Positions 26,201 through 34,912 are shown, numbered from the stretch's first letter. The stretch is 64,000 nucleotides of DNA from Candidatus Poribacteria bacterium (GCA_012267415.1 JAAXGN010000015.1:62001-126000), one strand, 5' to 3'. The notes: generated by a model not told the origin, from the letters alone. Made by a program: numbers and translations.

Positions 26201-27425
26201 ACCGTATAGGATAAGTGGTAATAGTATGAAGGTTGTTGATCTTGACGGTGATGGTTTAGACGAACTCGTTATTGTGGCATTTCCGAATTTGTATGTAATA
26301 AAATGGGACGGTACAGCATTCATACCGATCTATCACCAGGAAGTCAATGAGACTGACACTCTCTTGAGCGCAGATATGAATGGCAACGGTTTTCAGGAAC
26401 TTTTCGTTAATTCAGACGACGGACTCAGTATGATTGAATCTGCCAATTCTTATGTTGGCGCATCGGATAGGCATTCTGTCGTTAATTTGAGTCCTTGGAA
26501 CGTTTCAGCATCACCTGTCACATCAGAGTCTGTTGAGATTACATGGAACGCACCTAAGCCGGAGAATTCGAACGCAGTTTTTACGGTGTATCGTGCGCTT
26601 GGTTCAAAGAATGAAGAGCCGATTGAAAGCGATTATAAGGCAACAGCACACGGTCTTACCGCAAAGGTATATATTGATAGAAATGTTGAGACAGATAGGA
26701 CCTATTGGTATGCAATTTCTGCCACGAGCGAAACAGGTGATACCAGCTCTATTAACTGGGCACGAAGTAAAGCAGTTTCTGCAACACCGCGACCGACACC
26801 AAAAATCCTTAGCACTGTATTTCAGCAACCCAATTGGATAATTATCACTTATGATAGACGGATGGGGTTATCAATAGGTAACGAACAACGTTATATATTA
26901 AGGTTACCGAATCAACTTAGTGGAATACAACCGCAATCGGCAATTCGTGACAGAATGGGAACCCGCGTGCTCTTGGGATTTGATTTGACGAGTCTGCAAA
27001 AACTTATTGACATTAATACAGATGTATATGAAGTGGTGATTTCCGATGTGGCAGATACTGATGACAACAAGATTAAGTCTGCTGTGAGTTCTGTTAATAT
27101 GAAGATGGGCAATGAATTGCCCTACTACGAAAGGGAAAAGGTCAAGGATTTCACAAAGGTACGTGTTTTTCCGAATCCTGTTCAACCAAACCTATCAGAC
27201 AAGGGAGCGATTACCTTTGATTACGTACCAGTCGGTACAAGTATTAAGCTTTTTACGCACCGTGGAGAGTTGCTTGAGAATCTAAACGTAACCGAAAGTG
27301 ATGGCAATAGTAAAGAATGGTGGTTAACAAATGGAGGTATAGGTGACATTGCCACTGGAATCTATATCTATATGCTTGAGTATGAATCGCACAGAAAAGT
27401 TGGGAAGATTGCTGTGATAAAATAA
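23286..27425 (+). CDS. Large secreted subtilase with FG-GAP, Fn3 and type-A-like C-terminal domain
   Basis: About 1379 residues. Signal peptide, then an N-terminal propeptide-like part, then a complete S8 peptidase: Asp near 169 (A-I-V-D-S-G-I-D), His near 237 (G-H-G-T-H-V-A-G), Ser near 394 (G-T-S-M-A-A-A-H). An insert D-D-E-N-G-Y-V-D-D could bind calcium. Five FG-GAP-like repeats follow (for example D-L-D-G-D-G-K-T-E and D-L-N-G-D-G-Q-P-E), then a fibronectin III-like domain near 1075-1170 and a C-terminal beta-sandwich ending G-K-I-A-V-I-K, similar to FlgD/type-A secretion-associated domains. A palindromic repeat (27107-27135) is embedded in frame just before that last domain. Starts at TTG 23280 or ATG 23286 are both possible. 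Confidence 0.9.
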   Translation: MNQQFRYINIPIYLFLIAWLINSCIIVVNATPPEFTPGELLVRLTPEASGELDNLKSDSAVARFFAEQKVISYKRAIPLKSRSSTYRSNIDRAYLLRFSLLADLAILKATFNRSDYIESVSLNCLRPTLADAIVPNDPKYAEQWSLPAMKMPEAWTIEKGDKNVVIAIVDSGIDYRHDDLANKIWVNQDEIPDNEIDDDENGYVDDTHGWDFTDAPNLQAEGDFVEGDNEPIDESGHGTHVAGIAGAEPNNGIGIAGVAWNCSLMAVRAGLSLGGGSRMQDDDSAAAIVYAADNGADIINMSWGSKQQSFVIRDAIEYAYARGVVLIGAAGNSNETESIFPAAYRKVIAVASTNQFQQRFYRSNYGASVDISAPGNGIISTQIDNAYRILTGTSMAAAHVAGVAALMLSKRPALTHEEIRQILINGADSVPEENSDVSEPKFVGAGTVNAYRALLASSALQARILSPETHSGGSSSIVFNGTAGGYKFKSWQLLYGHSSTPTTFAPINEPVSRQKSSETLFVWDIIASTINSEQVVAEGVYTVRLEVTGRDGSKTHDQVVLTIDRSPGKIYSITAKETLYKNQSNTIISWATDDFTQGTFYYRHHGAVHRFASIEESGLSKEHLFSLSLGAGKYQFYIEAQNSVGLKSVDNNNGNYYEIKVVDWSISPHGFVETHLISAPLQLANVSTDFDKDGLYELIGRSLTDSPESELMSDTLTIYERLPTGKYIKAHVLDSTFSHENIPAKVNNSADYDVDLSTLIPMTVGDTDNDGLLEILVYDKKQTYLIESMTVDGYPSKVIWETPYLSGGWMVDLDGDGKTEIVGTDNNNNRILIFESIGNNTYSRTAVLPNESEGKNIYSTDIAIDDFNSDGLLDFVVGDSEGELFVYSAIADDQYRLHIIGNTLTPMITEKINVDAVLHLSSGDLNGDGQPEIVVGGIESLPDVPSAPPLWKFQVFRYELGKYRAIWEQAISPYRISGNSMKVVDLDGDGLDELVIVAFPNLYVIKWDGTAFIPIYHQEVNETDTLLSADMNGNGFQELFVNSDDGLSMIESANSYVGASDRHSVVNLSPWNVSASPVTSESVEITWNAPKPENSNAVFTVYRALGSKNEEPIESDYKATAHGLTAKVYIDRNVETDRTYWYAISATSETGDTSSINWARSKAVSATPRPTPKILSTVFQQPNWIIITYDRRMGLSIGNEQRYILRLPNQLSGIQPQSAIRDRMGTRVLLGFDLTSLQKLIDINTDVYEVVISDVADTDDNKIKSAVSSVNMKMGNELPYYEREKVKDFTKVRVFPNPVQPNLSDKGAITFDYVPVGTSIKLFTHRGELLENLNVTESDGNSKEWWLTNGGIGDIATGIYIYMLEYESHRKVGKIAVIK
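27107..27135 (+). repeat. REP-like element in frame within the subtilase gene
   Basis: GGGCAATGAATTGCCCTACT followed by ACGAAAGGG matches the intergenic element at 22166-22236 almost base for base. It encodes G-N-E-L-P-Y-Y-E-R in the linker before the C-terminal domain, so the open frame has survived the insertion. Confidence 0.75.
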
Positions 27426-27441
27426 GTCTGGACATTTCACT

Positions 27442-28350
27442 ATGGATGATTATATTCTCATTGCTAATCCCATCTCCGGTAAAGGAAAAGCAAAAACTGT
27501 CGCTGAACGGACTCAGAATCTGCTTATGGATTCAGGTCGTAAAGGTCAGGTTAAGTTTACGACAGGTAGTGGCGATGCGAAAGTTTTTGCGGAAGGAGCT
27601 GCATCAGATGGCATTAAATGGGTGATTGTGTGCGGTGGAGATGGCACACTTCACGAAGTCGTCAATGGAATTGCGACCGTCTCTGATGTGACCCTGAGTA
27701 TAATTCCGTGTGGTCGGGGTAATGATTTAGCGTCTGCTATTGGAGTACCGCGAAAAATTGAAAAGGCAGTGGATACACTTTTTGACGGTACTGAAAAATG
27801 TATAGACTTAGGATATGTGCGTTCAGACAAGGGTAGCGAACACTATTTCACAACGATAGCGACTTGTGGGTACGATACAGAGGTAAGTCGTCGTGGTGCT
27901 GCTCGGGACACGCTCCTTGGTATAAAAATCTCCGGTACCGCATCCTATCTATATGCGGCTGTTGTCACACTGTTCCATTACAAAAGTCCCTTTGTCCAAA
28001 TAGAAGGAGATTTTGGTAAATATGAAGGTGAGATACTGCTTGCAGCGACTGGAAACACTAACAGTTATGGTGGGGGATTTAAGATTGTACCGGATGCAGT
28101 TCATGACGATGGCTTATTTGATGTGTGTATCATTCATCCACTCCCTTCCTTTACAATACTACGATTGATGGTCACGTTATTCTGGGGTGGTCATGTGAAT
28201 CATCCGGCAGTTGAAATCAGTCAGACCCGTAGTTTGAAGATTACCTCTGATCCGCCTGTCATGCTGTTCGCTGATGGTGAACCGATGTGTGAGACTCCGG
28301 CAACCATTGAGATCATCAAGCAAGGATTGAAGGTTCTGGTACCATCTTGA
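27442..28350 (+). CDS. YegS/diacylglycerol-kinase-like lipid kinase
   Basis: 302 residues, the usual length. Motifs: N-P-I-S-G-K-G-K near the start, G-G-D-G-T-L-H-E-V-V-N-G at about 67-78 (nucleotide binding), P-C-G-R-G-N-D-L-A, and the C-terminal D-D-G-L-F-D-V. These kinases phosphorylate diacylglycerol or related lipids at the membrane. The gene begins 16 bp after the subtilase stop. No second domain is visible. Confidence 0.92.
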   Translation: MDDYILIANPISGKGKAKTVAERTQNLLMDSGRKGQVKFTTGSGDAKVFAEGAASDGIKWVIVCGGDGTLHEVVNGIATVSDVTLSIIPCGRGNDLASAIGVPRKIEKAVDTLFDGTEKCIDLGYVRSDKGSEHYFTTIATCGYDTEVSRRGAARDTLLGIKISGTASYLYAAVVTLFHYKSPFVQIEGDFGKYEGEILLAATGNTNSYGGGFKIVPDAVHDDGLFDVCIIHPLPSFTILRLMVTLFWGGHVNHPAVEISQTRSLKITSDPPVMLFADGEPMCETPATIEIIKQGLKVLVPS

Positions 28351-28367
28351 CATCAGTATCCTTTAAT

Positions 28368-28560
28368 TATGGTGAAACAGGAAAATGATTATACACCTTG
28401 CTTGTAGGAGCGATCTCCGAATCGCGACCAAACCCTTTGATAGTCGGGAATCGGAGTTCAAATCAACGGTATGAATCATGGCGAATGCCATGCGCGCATT
28501 CGCCCAAAGGCATTCACCGCCTACAATCAGAATGTAGAATTAATTGTATAATCTACCATA
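28368..28560. repeat. Repeat family E, copy 1 (with internal replacement)
   Basis: 193 bp, bounded by TATGGTGAAACAGG and CTACCATA. It is nearly identical to 36291-36426 except that about 57 extra bases, containing ATGGCGAATGCCATGCGCGC and AAAGGCATTCACCGCCTAC, replace CCTCC near the middle. It creates an open frame that runs into the next gene and should not be read as its N-terminus. Confidence 0.8.
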
Positions 28561-28574
28561 TATACAAAAAACAG

Positions 28575-31367
28575 ATGTTTGATATTGAGTCCCCACTTTT
28601 CTTGATCTTCCTTCTAATAATTCCACTAATAGTCCTTATTCAGTTACGCACAAATGTGATTACATCAAAATGGCGAAAAGTGACAACTTTTCTCCTGAGA
28701 TGCATTGCGATAATATGTGCAATCCTTGCCTTAGCGAATCTGCAACGCACACACAGCGAAAAACGGGTTGCTGTCGTGTTCCTGCTTGATATGTCTGATA
28801 GTGTTGCAGAATCGCAACGCGAAATTGCGGTTGAGCAGATTAACGCTGCTATCGCTCAATTGAAACCCACAGATCAATTTGCAGTGATAGGTTTCGCGGC
28901 GGAACCTTTTGCCTTAATTCCGATGGGTGAGACTGGCAAACAACCTTCCATAACATCAGTATTGACAGACACATATAGTCAACTGGATAGCACAGATATT
29001 GTATCAGCACTCAAAAGGTCAATTGAACATTTCCCTAACAACTACCATCGCCGGATTGTGTTATTTGGTGATGGACAACATAATGCAGGAAATACTTCAA
29101 TCTCAGAATCTCTACCGTTCTTTTCAGCGAGTGATGTGGAGATAATGACTATCCCTCTTCAGTCTACACAAGATACAATCCAGGTGTTAGAATTTCAGCT
29201 ACCAGACAAGATTAGAAAGGGGCAACGTTTTCAGATACAGGCAATCATCCAGTCTGATGAAACAATCCCAAACCTAAAAGCCACACTATACCATAACGGT
29301 ATTCCAGCTCCTGATTTAGAATTATCTCTCAAAAAAGGTAGAAATGTAATCTCTCTTCCGTCACAACAGGTGATGAAAATTCAGGTTCATACCTATCATT
29401 TAAAGCTAAACATCAATGATGAGATCATTGAGAATAATGAGGCATTCGGGGTTGTTCAAGTCCAAGACAAACCACATATCTTATATGCCGATAGCGATTC
29501 GGAACATGCCGATAATATACAGGAGATCCTTGAAGAGAGTGGTTTCGGGGTTGAGATAATCCATGCTGCTGATATACCATCAGATTTAATTTCGTTTCAA
29601 CAATTTGATGTGATGATCTTAAGTAATATATCTGCTGATATGGTTACGGATACACAGCAGGCAATGATTGAGTCGTCTGTTCGCGATCTCGGACATGGAT
29701 TAGTCGTTATTGGAGGAGATAAAGCTTTCGGTGCTGGTGGATATACAGACACGGTTTTTGAACGCATATTACCGGTAGATATGACACCGCGTGAACGAAA
29801 AGACTCTGTAGCACTTGTTTTCGTCATTGATACATCGGGTAGCATGGCAAACTACGTCGGCACAAAAAGTAAAATTTCCCTTGCTATGGATGCGATAAGA
29901 GCAGGAATTGATCAATTGGATGAAACGGATCAGGCTGCTATCATAAGTTTTGACGTTAATACCCATGTGATAGCATCGCTAACTTCTGATCATAATAGAT
30001 TGATTAAACTTGTTGGTAGACTAAAATCTACTGGTGGGACGGCTGCAATGTCGGATGCAATTAAAACCGCAATTCAGATGTATGAAACGGCAGATGTAAG
30101 AAGAAAACACATAATATTATTATCGGACGGTAAATCTACTGGGAAACATTCCGACATTATAGAGATTGCGAGAGATGCAGCGAATGAGAAAGTTGGTATT
30201 ACGACAATCGGAATTGGAGACGCGGAGACCGAGTTGTTAGAGGAAATTGCCAATACGGGAACAGGACGTGCTATTCATGTGCAAGACATTCAGAATTTAC
30301 CGAGGGTTCTCATGGATGCTGTGCAAGAAACACACAATTATATTGTGCAGGAAGAATTTCAACCAAAAATTCTAAATCCGACTTCCCTTATATTAGATGG
30401 AATCAACAATCTGCCAAGACTATATGGATATGTTGCCACAGCAGAGAAACCGACTGCACAAGTGTTGATAAGTTCCCATAAGAATGAGCCGATTCTTGCT
30501 GGTTGGCGTTACGGATTGGGAAAATCTGTTGCATGGACTTCGGATGTAAAACCTGCGTGGGGTAAGGATTGGATTTCGTGGACTCACTTCAATAAATTCT
30601 GGGGACAAGTTGTTAATTGGACATTACCGTCTGAAAACACAGATGTGAATTTTGACTTAAGTGTCTCCCATCGCAATGGGGGTGGTGAAATAAGGATAGA
30701 TACTAAAGATCTATCCCCTGTATCTTTCGTAGTACAGGTTGCGGGTCCAAATGGTACTGGACAGACAGTAGACATCACACAAGATGGTGCTAACCGGTTT
30801 ATCGGTTCATTTCAGATACGTGAGAGCGGCACTTATATTGTCACAGCGAAGCAGGTAGGAACTGAAAATTCACTGACTGTAACACTATCACGCTCCTATC
30901 CTGCGGAATATGCGGTGTTTGATGTTAACACAGCACTATTAAAGAAACTGTCACAAGAGACAGACGGACTTTATCAATCGACAATTGCTCAGATAACGCA
31001 CCCGGGGGGAGTACCCATTGAAGAACGTATGTCGCTGTTTCAATCATTGCTGATCATAGCTGCCATACTGTTTGTTTTGGAAATGATACTCAGACGGTTT
31101 AGTATTGTCAGTGGATATCTCGCTGAACTCAAAGCACAACTACATAGAAGGACTGAAGCGATTATTCCTGAAGCCTTAACCCAACTTTCACAGAAGAAAA
31201 CCGATGTTGATACAGAAATCAAAGACGGTGTTTTTACGAATGTTGAAATTGCATCTCCAAGACAACAGTCTTCAGACAGAGATGAAGTAGACAATACAAT
31301 TAGTCAATCTGAAGTTGGAACGATGGCACGTCTATTAGTTGCGAAGAAAAGATCGCAATCTGTTTAA
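28575..31367 (+). CDS. Membrane protein with two von Willebrand A domains and an amidotransferase-like middle
   Basis: 930 residues from the ATG at 28575; an upstream open frame to 28398 is repeat sequence. Two N-terminal helices (about 6-22 and 35-55) are followed by a first VWA domain with D-M-S-D-S near 70 (a variant metal site), a region resembling a class I amidotransferase fold (V-V-I-G-G-D-K-A-F-G-A-G-G-Y), a second VWA domain with a complete D-T-S-G-S metal site near 419 and G-G-T-A-A, then a beta-rich segment and a C-terminal helix (about 815-840). This is the BatA/YfbK-type layout found in aerotolerance-like loci. Partners are not in the window. Cell-surface adhesion or complex assembly is likely, not proven. 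Confidence 0.85.
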   Translation: MFDIESPLFLIFLLIIPLIVLIQLRTNVITSKWRKVTTFLLRCIAIICAILALANLQRTHSEKRVAVVFLLDMSDSVAESQREIAVEQINAAIAQLKPTDQFAVIGFAAEPFALIPMGETGKQPSITSVLTDTYSQLDSTDIVSALKRSIEHFPNNYHRRIVLFGDGQHNAGNTSISESLPFFSASDVEIMTIPLQSTQDTIQVLEFQLPDKIRKGQRFQIQAIIQSDETIPNLKATLYHNGIPAPDLELSLKKGRNVISLPSQQVMKIQVHTYHLKLNINDEIIENNEAFGVVQVQDKPHILYADSDSEHADNIQEILEESGFGVEIIHAADIPSDLISFQQFDVMILSNISADMVTDTQQAMIESSVRDLGHGLVVIGGDKAFGAGGYTDTVFERILPVDMTPRERKDSVALVFVIDTSGSMANYVGTKSKISLAMDAIRAGIDQLDETDQAAIISFDVNTHVIASLTSDHNRLIKLVGRLKSTGGTAAMSDAIKTAIQMYETADVRRKHIILLSDGKSTGKHSDIIEIARDAANEKVGITTIGIGDAETELLEEIANTGTGRAIHVQDIQNLPRVLMDAVQETHNYIVQEEFQPKILNPTSLILDGINNLPRLYGYVATAEKPTAQVLISSHKNEPILAGWRYGLGKSVAWTSDVKPAWGKDWISWTHFNKFWGQVVNWTLPSENTDVNFDLSVSHRNGGGEIRIDTKDLSPVSFVVQVAGPNGTGQTVDITQDGANRFIGSFQIRESGTYIVTAKQVGTENSLTVTLSRSYPAEYAVFDVNTALLKKLSQETDGLYQSTIAQITHPGGVPIEERMSLFQSLLIIAAILFVLEMILRRFSIVSGYLAELKAQLHRRTEAIIPEALTQLSQKKTDVDTEIKDGVFTNVEIASPRQQSSDRDEVDNTISQSEVGTMARLLVAKKRSQSV

Positions 31368-31371
31368 GACC

Positions 31372-31655
31372 AGGACTTGCGCAGTTTCTCTTATAGTAAA
31401 ATCCAAAAATATATGCACACTTTTGGTCCGCGAGATCTAAACATTCTCCGCACCGTGCTGTAGCACAAACTTTCCAGTTTGTGCATTCTTAGACGCAAAC
31501 TAAAAGTTTACGCTACAAATGTGTGCAAGTAAATATAGTTTTCACTATAAAGTCCCCTGATAAGGGGATTTAGGGGTTAAATCACTAAAATATCATTGAA
31601 ATAACGACTTTTTAACCCCCCTAACCCCCCTTATCAAGGGGGAATGCGTAAGTCC
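31372..31655. repeat. Repeat family C copy 1, interrupted by a nested element
   Basis: Outer ends AGGACTTGCGCA and TGCGTAAGTCC enclose a CCTGATAAGGGG palindrome and CTTATCAAGGGGG. The unit at 37399-37526 is the uninterrupted version. Here 31394-31547 has been inserted after a TA. Confidence 0.85.
31394..31547. mobile_element. 154-bp TA-inserting MITE nested in repeat C
   Basis: The element starts TAGTAAAATCC and ends TTTTCACTA, an imperfect inverted pair, and is flanked by TA on both sides (31392-31393 and 31548-31549). Removing it plus one TA restores the sequence seen at 37411-37430. Its ends match those of MITE family A, which shows that family's target duplication is TA. It holds internal palindromes but no gene. 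With the hairpin at 31683 this accounts for the 395-bp gap. Confidence 0.85.
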
Positions 31656-31682
31656 CTGAAGACATCATGTGATTAAATGCAT

Positions 31683-31717
31683 AAAGGGTAATGCATTTGC
31701 ACTACCCTTTATTTTTT
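31683..31717. terminator. Intrinsic terminator between convergent genes
   Basis: AAAGGGTA and TACCCTTT form an 8-bp stem with a 12-nt loop, followed by ATTTTTT on the plus strand. It should stop transcription from the VWA gene; the minus-strand side has a weaker U run. Confidence 0.75.
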
Positions 31718-31762
31718 GAAGATTAGATAACATCAATTATGATGTGTGTTATGAATTGAGGA

Positions 31763-33004
31763 TTATCTTCCAGCTTTAAGTCTTCCCCAAGTGGTAATTG
31801 CTTTTCCAGCAGCTTCAACAGCTGTGCCGAGTTCTGCAGTGGATTTGTAGACGGTTTCTACATCAGCACCGATACCTGCATACATACCCCAGCCGCCGCC
31901 ACGTTCACTAACTTTAATCAACAGAATGTTGTTACCTTCTCTCAGATCAACTGTGATAACATCTTGGAAGCTACCAGCGCCACCACGGCCACGGTTTGTT
32001 GCATTTGTATGAACGACTTCACCGTTGAGCCAAACTTTAACAGAATCATCACTGCTAACACCGAGTGTTACATTATCCATTGCTTCTGAAGCGACAATTG
32101 TTGTGAGTGCGTAGGATGACACATCATTCATGTCGGTGTTAGTTATCATACCTGCATCAACGAGCATCACATTGATATTTCCATCTGCGGGCAGGTCAGC
32201 TTGTATCCAGTCATAGTCTCCGACGCTGTCACCTTCATTTGCGCCATTCATAGCGATCATTTCTTCAGTGACGACATCGTTACTTGCGACTGCAAGTGAG
32301 TCAATATCTGTAGAATTCTGACCACCTTGGTTTGCTTCGGTAGGTGCGATCACCCAGAGCCATCCGGTATTGATATGACTGACAGCGGGTCTATATGCAG
32401 TTTCAACGTCAGCGTCAATACCAGCATACATGCCCCATCCACCGCCACGTTCACTGACCTTGATCATTAGCAGATTGTTCCCTGCTCTAAGGTTTCCGGT
32501 AAATGTATCTTGCCATGCGTTTGCGTTTCCGCGTCCACGGTTCGTTGCATTTGTGTGTACGACTGCTCCATTGAGCCAAACTTTAACAGAATCATCACTG
32601 TTTACACCGAAGTTAACATCTTGCTGTGCTTCAGCGGAAACGAGTGTAATGAGTGCATAAGATGAAACATCGTTCATATCGGTGTTTGTTATGACACCTG
32701 CATCAACAAGCATTGCATTGATGTTGCCATCTGCTGGCAGTTCAGCCAATGTCCAGGCATAATCACCAACCATATCACCCTCAGTAGCACCGAGATTTGC
32801 GACCATTGCTTCAGTAACAGCATTGTCACTTGCGACTGCAAGTGAGTCAATATCTGTAGAATTCTGACCACCTTGGTTTGCTTCGGTAGGTGCGATCATC
32901 CACAAATATTCGCCTGTAATATGTTCTTGAGCGTCAACACTATTTACCATACCACCCAGCACCATGAGAGATGCTAATCCGATGACAAATAATTTCCTAT
33001 ACAT
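31763..33004 (-). CDS. Secreted protein with two galactose-binding-like repeats and ITTWG tail
   Basis: 413 residues from the ATG at 33004, seven bases after GGAGG; the ATG at 33019 is part of that ribosome site. Signal peptide about 1-25. Two near-identical halves of about 185 residues follow, each with W-x-I-A-P-T-E-A-N-Q-G-G-Q-N-S-T-D, M-N-D-V-S-S-Y-A-L, S-D-D-S-V-K-V-W-L-N-G, N-A-T-N-R-G-R-G and I-K-V-S-E-R-G-G-G-W-G-M-Y-A-G. The S-D-D-x-x-K-V-W-x-N-G pattern is typical of jelly-roll carbohydrate-binding modules. The tail is V-E-A-A-G-K-A-I-T-T-W-G-R-L-K. A one-repeat paralogue follows upstream at 33255-33941. Confidence 0.82.
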   Translation of the reverse strand: MYRKLFVIGLASLMVLGGMVNSVDAQEHITGEYLWMIAPTEANQGGQNSTDIDSLAVASDNAVTEAMVANLGATEGDMVGDYAWTLAELPADGNINAMLVDAGVITNTDMNDVSSYALITLVSAEAQQDVNFGVNSDDSVKVWLNGAVVHTNATNRGRGNANAWQDTFTGNLRAGNNLLMIKVSERGGGWGMYAGIDADVETAYRPAVSHINTGWLWVIAPTEANQGGQNSTDIDSLAVASNDVVTEEMIAMNGANEGDSVGDYDWIQADLPADGNINVMLVDAGMITNTDMNDVSSYALTTIVASEAMDNVTLGVSSDDSVKVWLNGEVVHTNATNRGRGGAGSFQDVITVDLREGNNILLIKVSERGGGWGMYAGIGADVETVYKSTAELGTAVEAAGKAITTWGRLKAGR

Positions 33005-33100
33005 TAATAAAGCCTCCATTTAGATTTTAAAAAATAAACAATAACTGATATTTAACGTTATTTCCTGAAACATCATCTATTTAACGTCAATTTCAGAGCA

Positions 33101-33129
33101 AGTTTAACACAAAAACAAAATTATGTCAA
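33101..33129 (-). promoter_or_regulatory. Promoter of the two-repeat secreted protein gene
   Basis: TTGACA (33124-33129) and TAAACT (33101-33106) separated by 17 bp, giving a leader of about 90 nt before the ATG at 33004. Confidence 0.65.
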
Positions 33130-33254
33130 ACATTAAAACACGTAAACCAATTTTTAGTATAGTAATAAAAATAAACACTACAGGAATTCCAATATGCTTG
33201 AAAAACGTATCTTCAAATAGCATAGATTATAACATATTCCTATAAAAAATAATT

Positions 33255-33941
33255 CTACCTTCTACCCTTGATCTGTGCCCATTGTGTGGTTAATTTACTT
33301 GTAGGTTCAACTGGGAAGACGACATCAAGGTCTTCTATTTCATAGTCAGCATCAACGCCGACGTACATTCCCCAGCCGCCGCCCCGTTCACTGACCTTGA
33401 TCATCAAAAGATTATTCCCTTTTTTGAGGTCGATATTGAACTGGTCTTGGAATGTTGTTGCATTGCCACGTCCACGGTTTGTAGCATTTGAATGGACTAC
33501 CTCCCCGTTAACCCAGACTTTGATAGAGTCGTCGCTGTTAACCCCCATTGTTACATTGTTCTGGACACTATTTGATTTGAGGACTAACAATGCATAAGAG
33601 GTGATGTCATTCATATCTCCATTAGTAGTCATTCCGATAGACACAAGCATTGCATTTATGTTTCCATCCGCGGGTAGGGTTCCATAGGTCCATTCATAGT
33701 CGCCTACTTCGTCTCCTTCTTTTGCACCATTTTTTGCGACCTTCTCTTCCGTCACTTGGTCACCACTGGCAATAGCGAGTGAATCAATATGGGTCGAGTT
33801 CTGACCACCATTATTGGCAGTACATGGTGCTATCACCCAAAGATACGGACCCGTAATACGGGTAACTGCATGAGTCAGGTTAACCATCAAGAATAGTCCC
33901 ATAAAAATAGTTAACCCGGTTACAAAAATTTTTCTGTTCAT
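33255..33941 (-). CDS. Secreted protein with one galactose-binding-like repeat and LTTxWA tail
   Basis: 228 residues. Signal peptide about 1-25, then one copy of the repeat found twice in the neighbouring gene (V-I-A-P-C-T-A-N-N-G-G-Q-N-S-T-H, N-S-D-D-S-I-K-V-W-V-N-G-E-V-V-H, N-R-G-R-G, V-S-E-R-G-G-G-W-G-M-Y-V-G). The C-terminus is V-E-P-T-S-K-L-T-T-Q-W-A-Q-I-K-G-R-R. The two genes probably arose by duplication, with one later doubling its domain. AGGAG lies eight bases before the ATG. Confidence 0.82.
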   Translation of the reverse strand: MNRKIFVTGLTIFMGLFLMVNLTHAVTRITGPYLWVIAPCTANNGGQNSTHIDSLAIASGDQVTEEKVAKNGAKEGDEVGDYEWTYGTLPADGNINAMLVSIGMTTNGDMNDITSYALLVLKSNSVQNNVTMGVNSDDSIKVWVNGEVVHSNATNRGRGNATTFQDQFNIDLKKGNNLLMIKVSERGGGWGMYVGVDADYEIEDLDVVFPVEPTSKLTTQWAQIKGRR

Positions 33942-33990
33942 TCTAAAATACTCCTAATTGTTACTAAAATTTGAAAATTAGATTATTTTT

Positions 33991-34019
33991 ATTGTATCAA
34001 GATGTCAAAAATGAGTCAA
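33991..34019 (-). promoter_or_regulatory. Promoter of the one-repeat secreted protein gene
   Basis: TTGACT (34014-34019) and TACAAT (33991-33996) with 17-bp spacing, 50 bp upstream of the ATG. Confidence 0.65.
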
Positions 34020-34099
34020 GAAAATTTTCAGAATACTGTAGGATTATTTTGTTTTAGGTATTTTGGTCGTTTTTTCACAATAAAAGGGTCCAAATTTCT

Positions 34100-34128
34100 T
34101 TGACACCACCTGTAAAATATGTTACAAT
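34100..34128 (+). promoter_or_regulatory. Promoter of the discoidin-like protein gene
   Basis: TTGACA (34100-34105) and TACAAT (34123-34128) with 17-bp spacing. Confidence 0.7.
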
Positions 34129-34213
34129 GAGAAGTTGTTGAGACATCACAGTTTATAATGACTAGTGCTTTGTCAAGTCCTAGTGAAATTTATTTTTTAG
34201 GAGATTTAATGAC

Positions 34214-34912
34214 ATGAAACTGATGTTAGTATTATCAGGATTTGTATTGATGATAGCCTGTTTTATTATTAGTCCGAACAACATAGCAGAGGCGGAGGAA
34301 GTCTTGGGAACAGGAACGGCGTCTCTGATAGGCGGTGACCTAACCGATCCAGAAGACGATGGTAATCCTGAAGCAGATGAAGGGTACAACGCCATTTTCT
34401 CTGCCAACGAAGAACCCGGTTTCGCAGGTGGAGAATCTTCGTTTAACGTCTTTGACAACCAACTTGGCGGCGGCAATGCCAAATGGTGCTGCGGACGTGG
34501 CGGCGGCATTCCAGAAGAAGGTCTACACATAACAGCTGAGTTTGATCAGCCATACATATTGACACACTTCACCGTATCTTCAGCGAATGATGTTCCTGGG
34601 AGAGACCCTACAGTGTGGGAAATACAGGGATCGAACGATGGAGAGGATTTTACGACTATCTTTTCTCAAGACGGGGATGCTTTATGGACTGAACGTCTGC
34701 AAGTTATCCGTTTTGATGCAGGTGATGATTACGACGATCAAACCGCCGGATATAGTTTTTTTCGGTTTGTTACTTTTAACACCGCATTGAACCCGAGTGG
34801 GGCGTACTTTCAAGTTGGCGAAATTGAGTATTTCGGTGTTCCTAGTGCTACACCCGTAGACCCTAAAGCCAAGCTCACAACTACATGGGGAAGCATCAAA
34901 AACTCCCGATAA
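34214..34912 (+). CDS. Secreted discoidin-like protein with LTTxWG tail
   Basis: 232 residues. Signal peptide about 1-28. The body resembles an F5/8 type C (discoidin) jelly roll: H-I-T-A-E-F-D-Q-P-Y-I-L-T-H-F-T-V, W-E-I-Q-G-S-N-D-G-E-D-F-T and F-F-R-F-V-T-F-N; a C-C pair near residue 95 could form a disulphide in the G-N-A-K-W-C-C-G-R-G-G-G loop. The C-terminus is V-D-P-K-A-K-L-T-T-T-W-G-S-I-K. An alternative start six codons upstream is unlikely as it follows no ribosome site. Ligand unknown. Confidence 0.82.
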   Translation: MKLMLVLSGFVLMIACFIISPNNIAEAEEVLGTGTASLIGGDLTDPEDDGNPEADEGYNAIFSANEEPGFAGGESSFNVFDNQLGGGNAKWCCGRGGGIPEEGLHITAEFDQPYILTHFTVSSANDVPGRDPTVWEIQGSNDGEDFTTIFSQDGDALWTERLQVIRFDAGDDYDDQTAGYSFFRFVTFNTALNPSGAYFQVGEIEYFGVPSATPVDPKAKLTTTWGSIKNSR

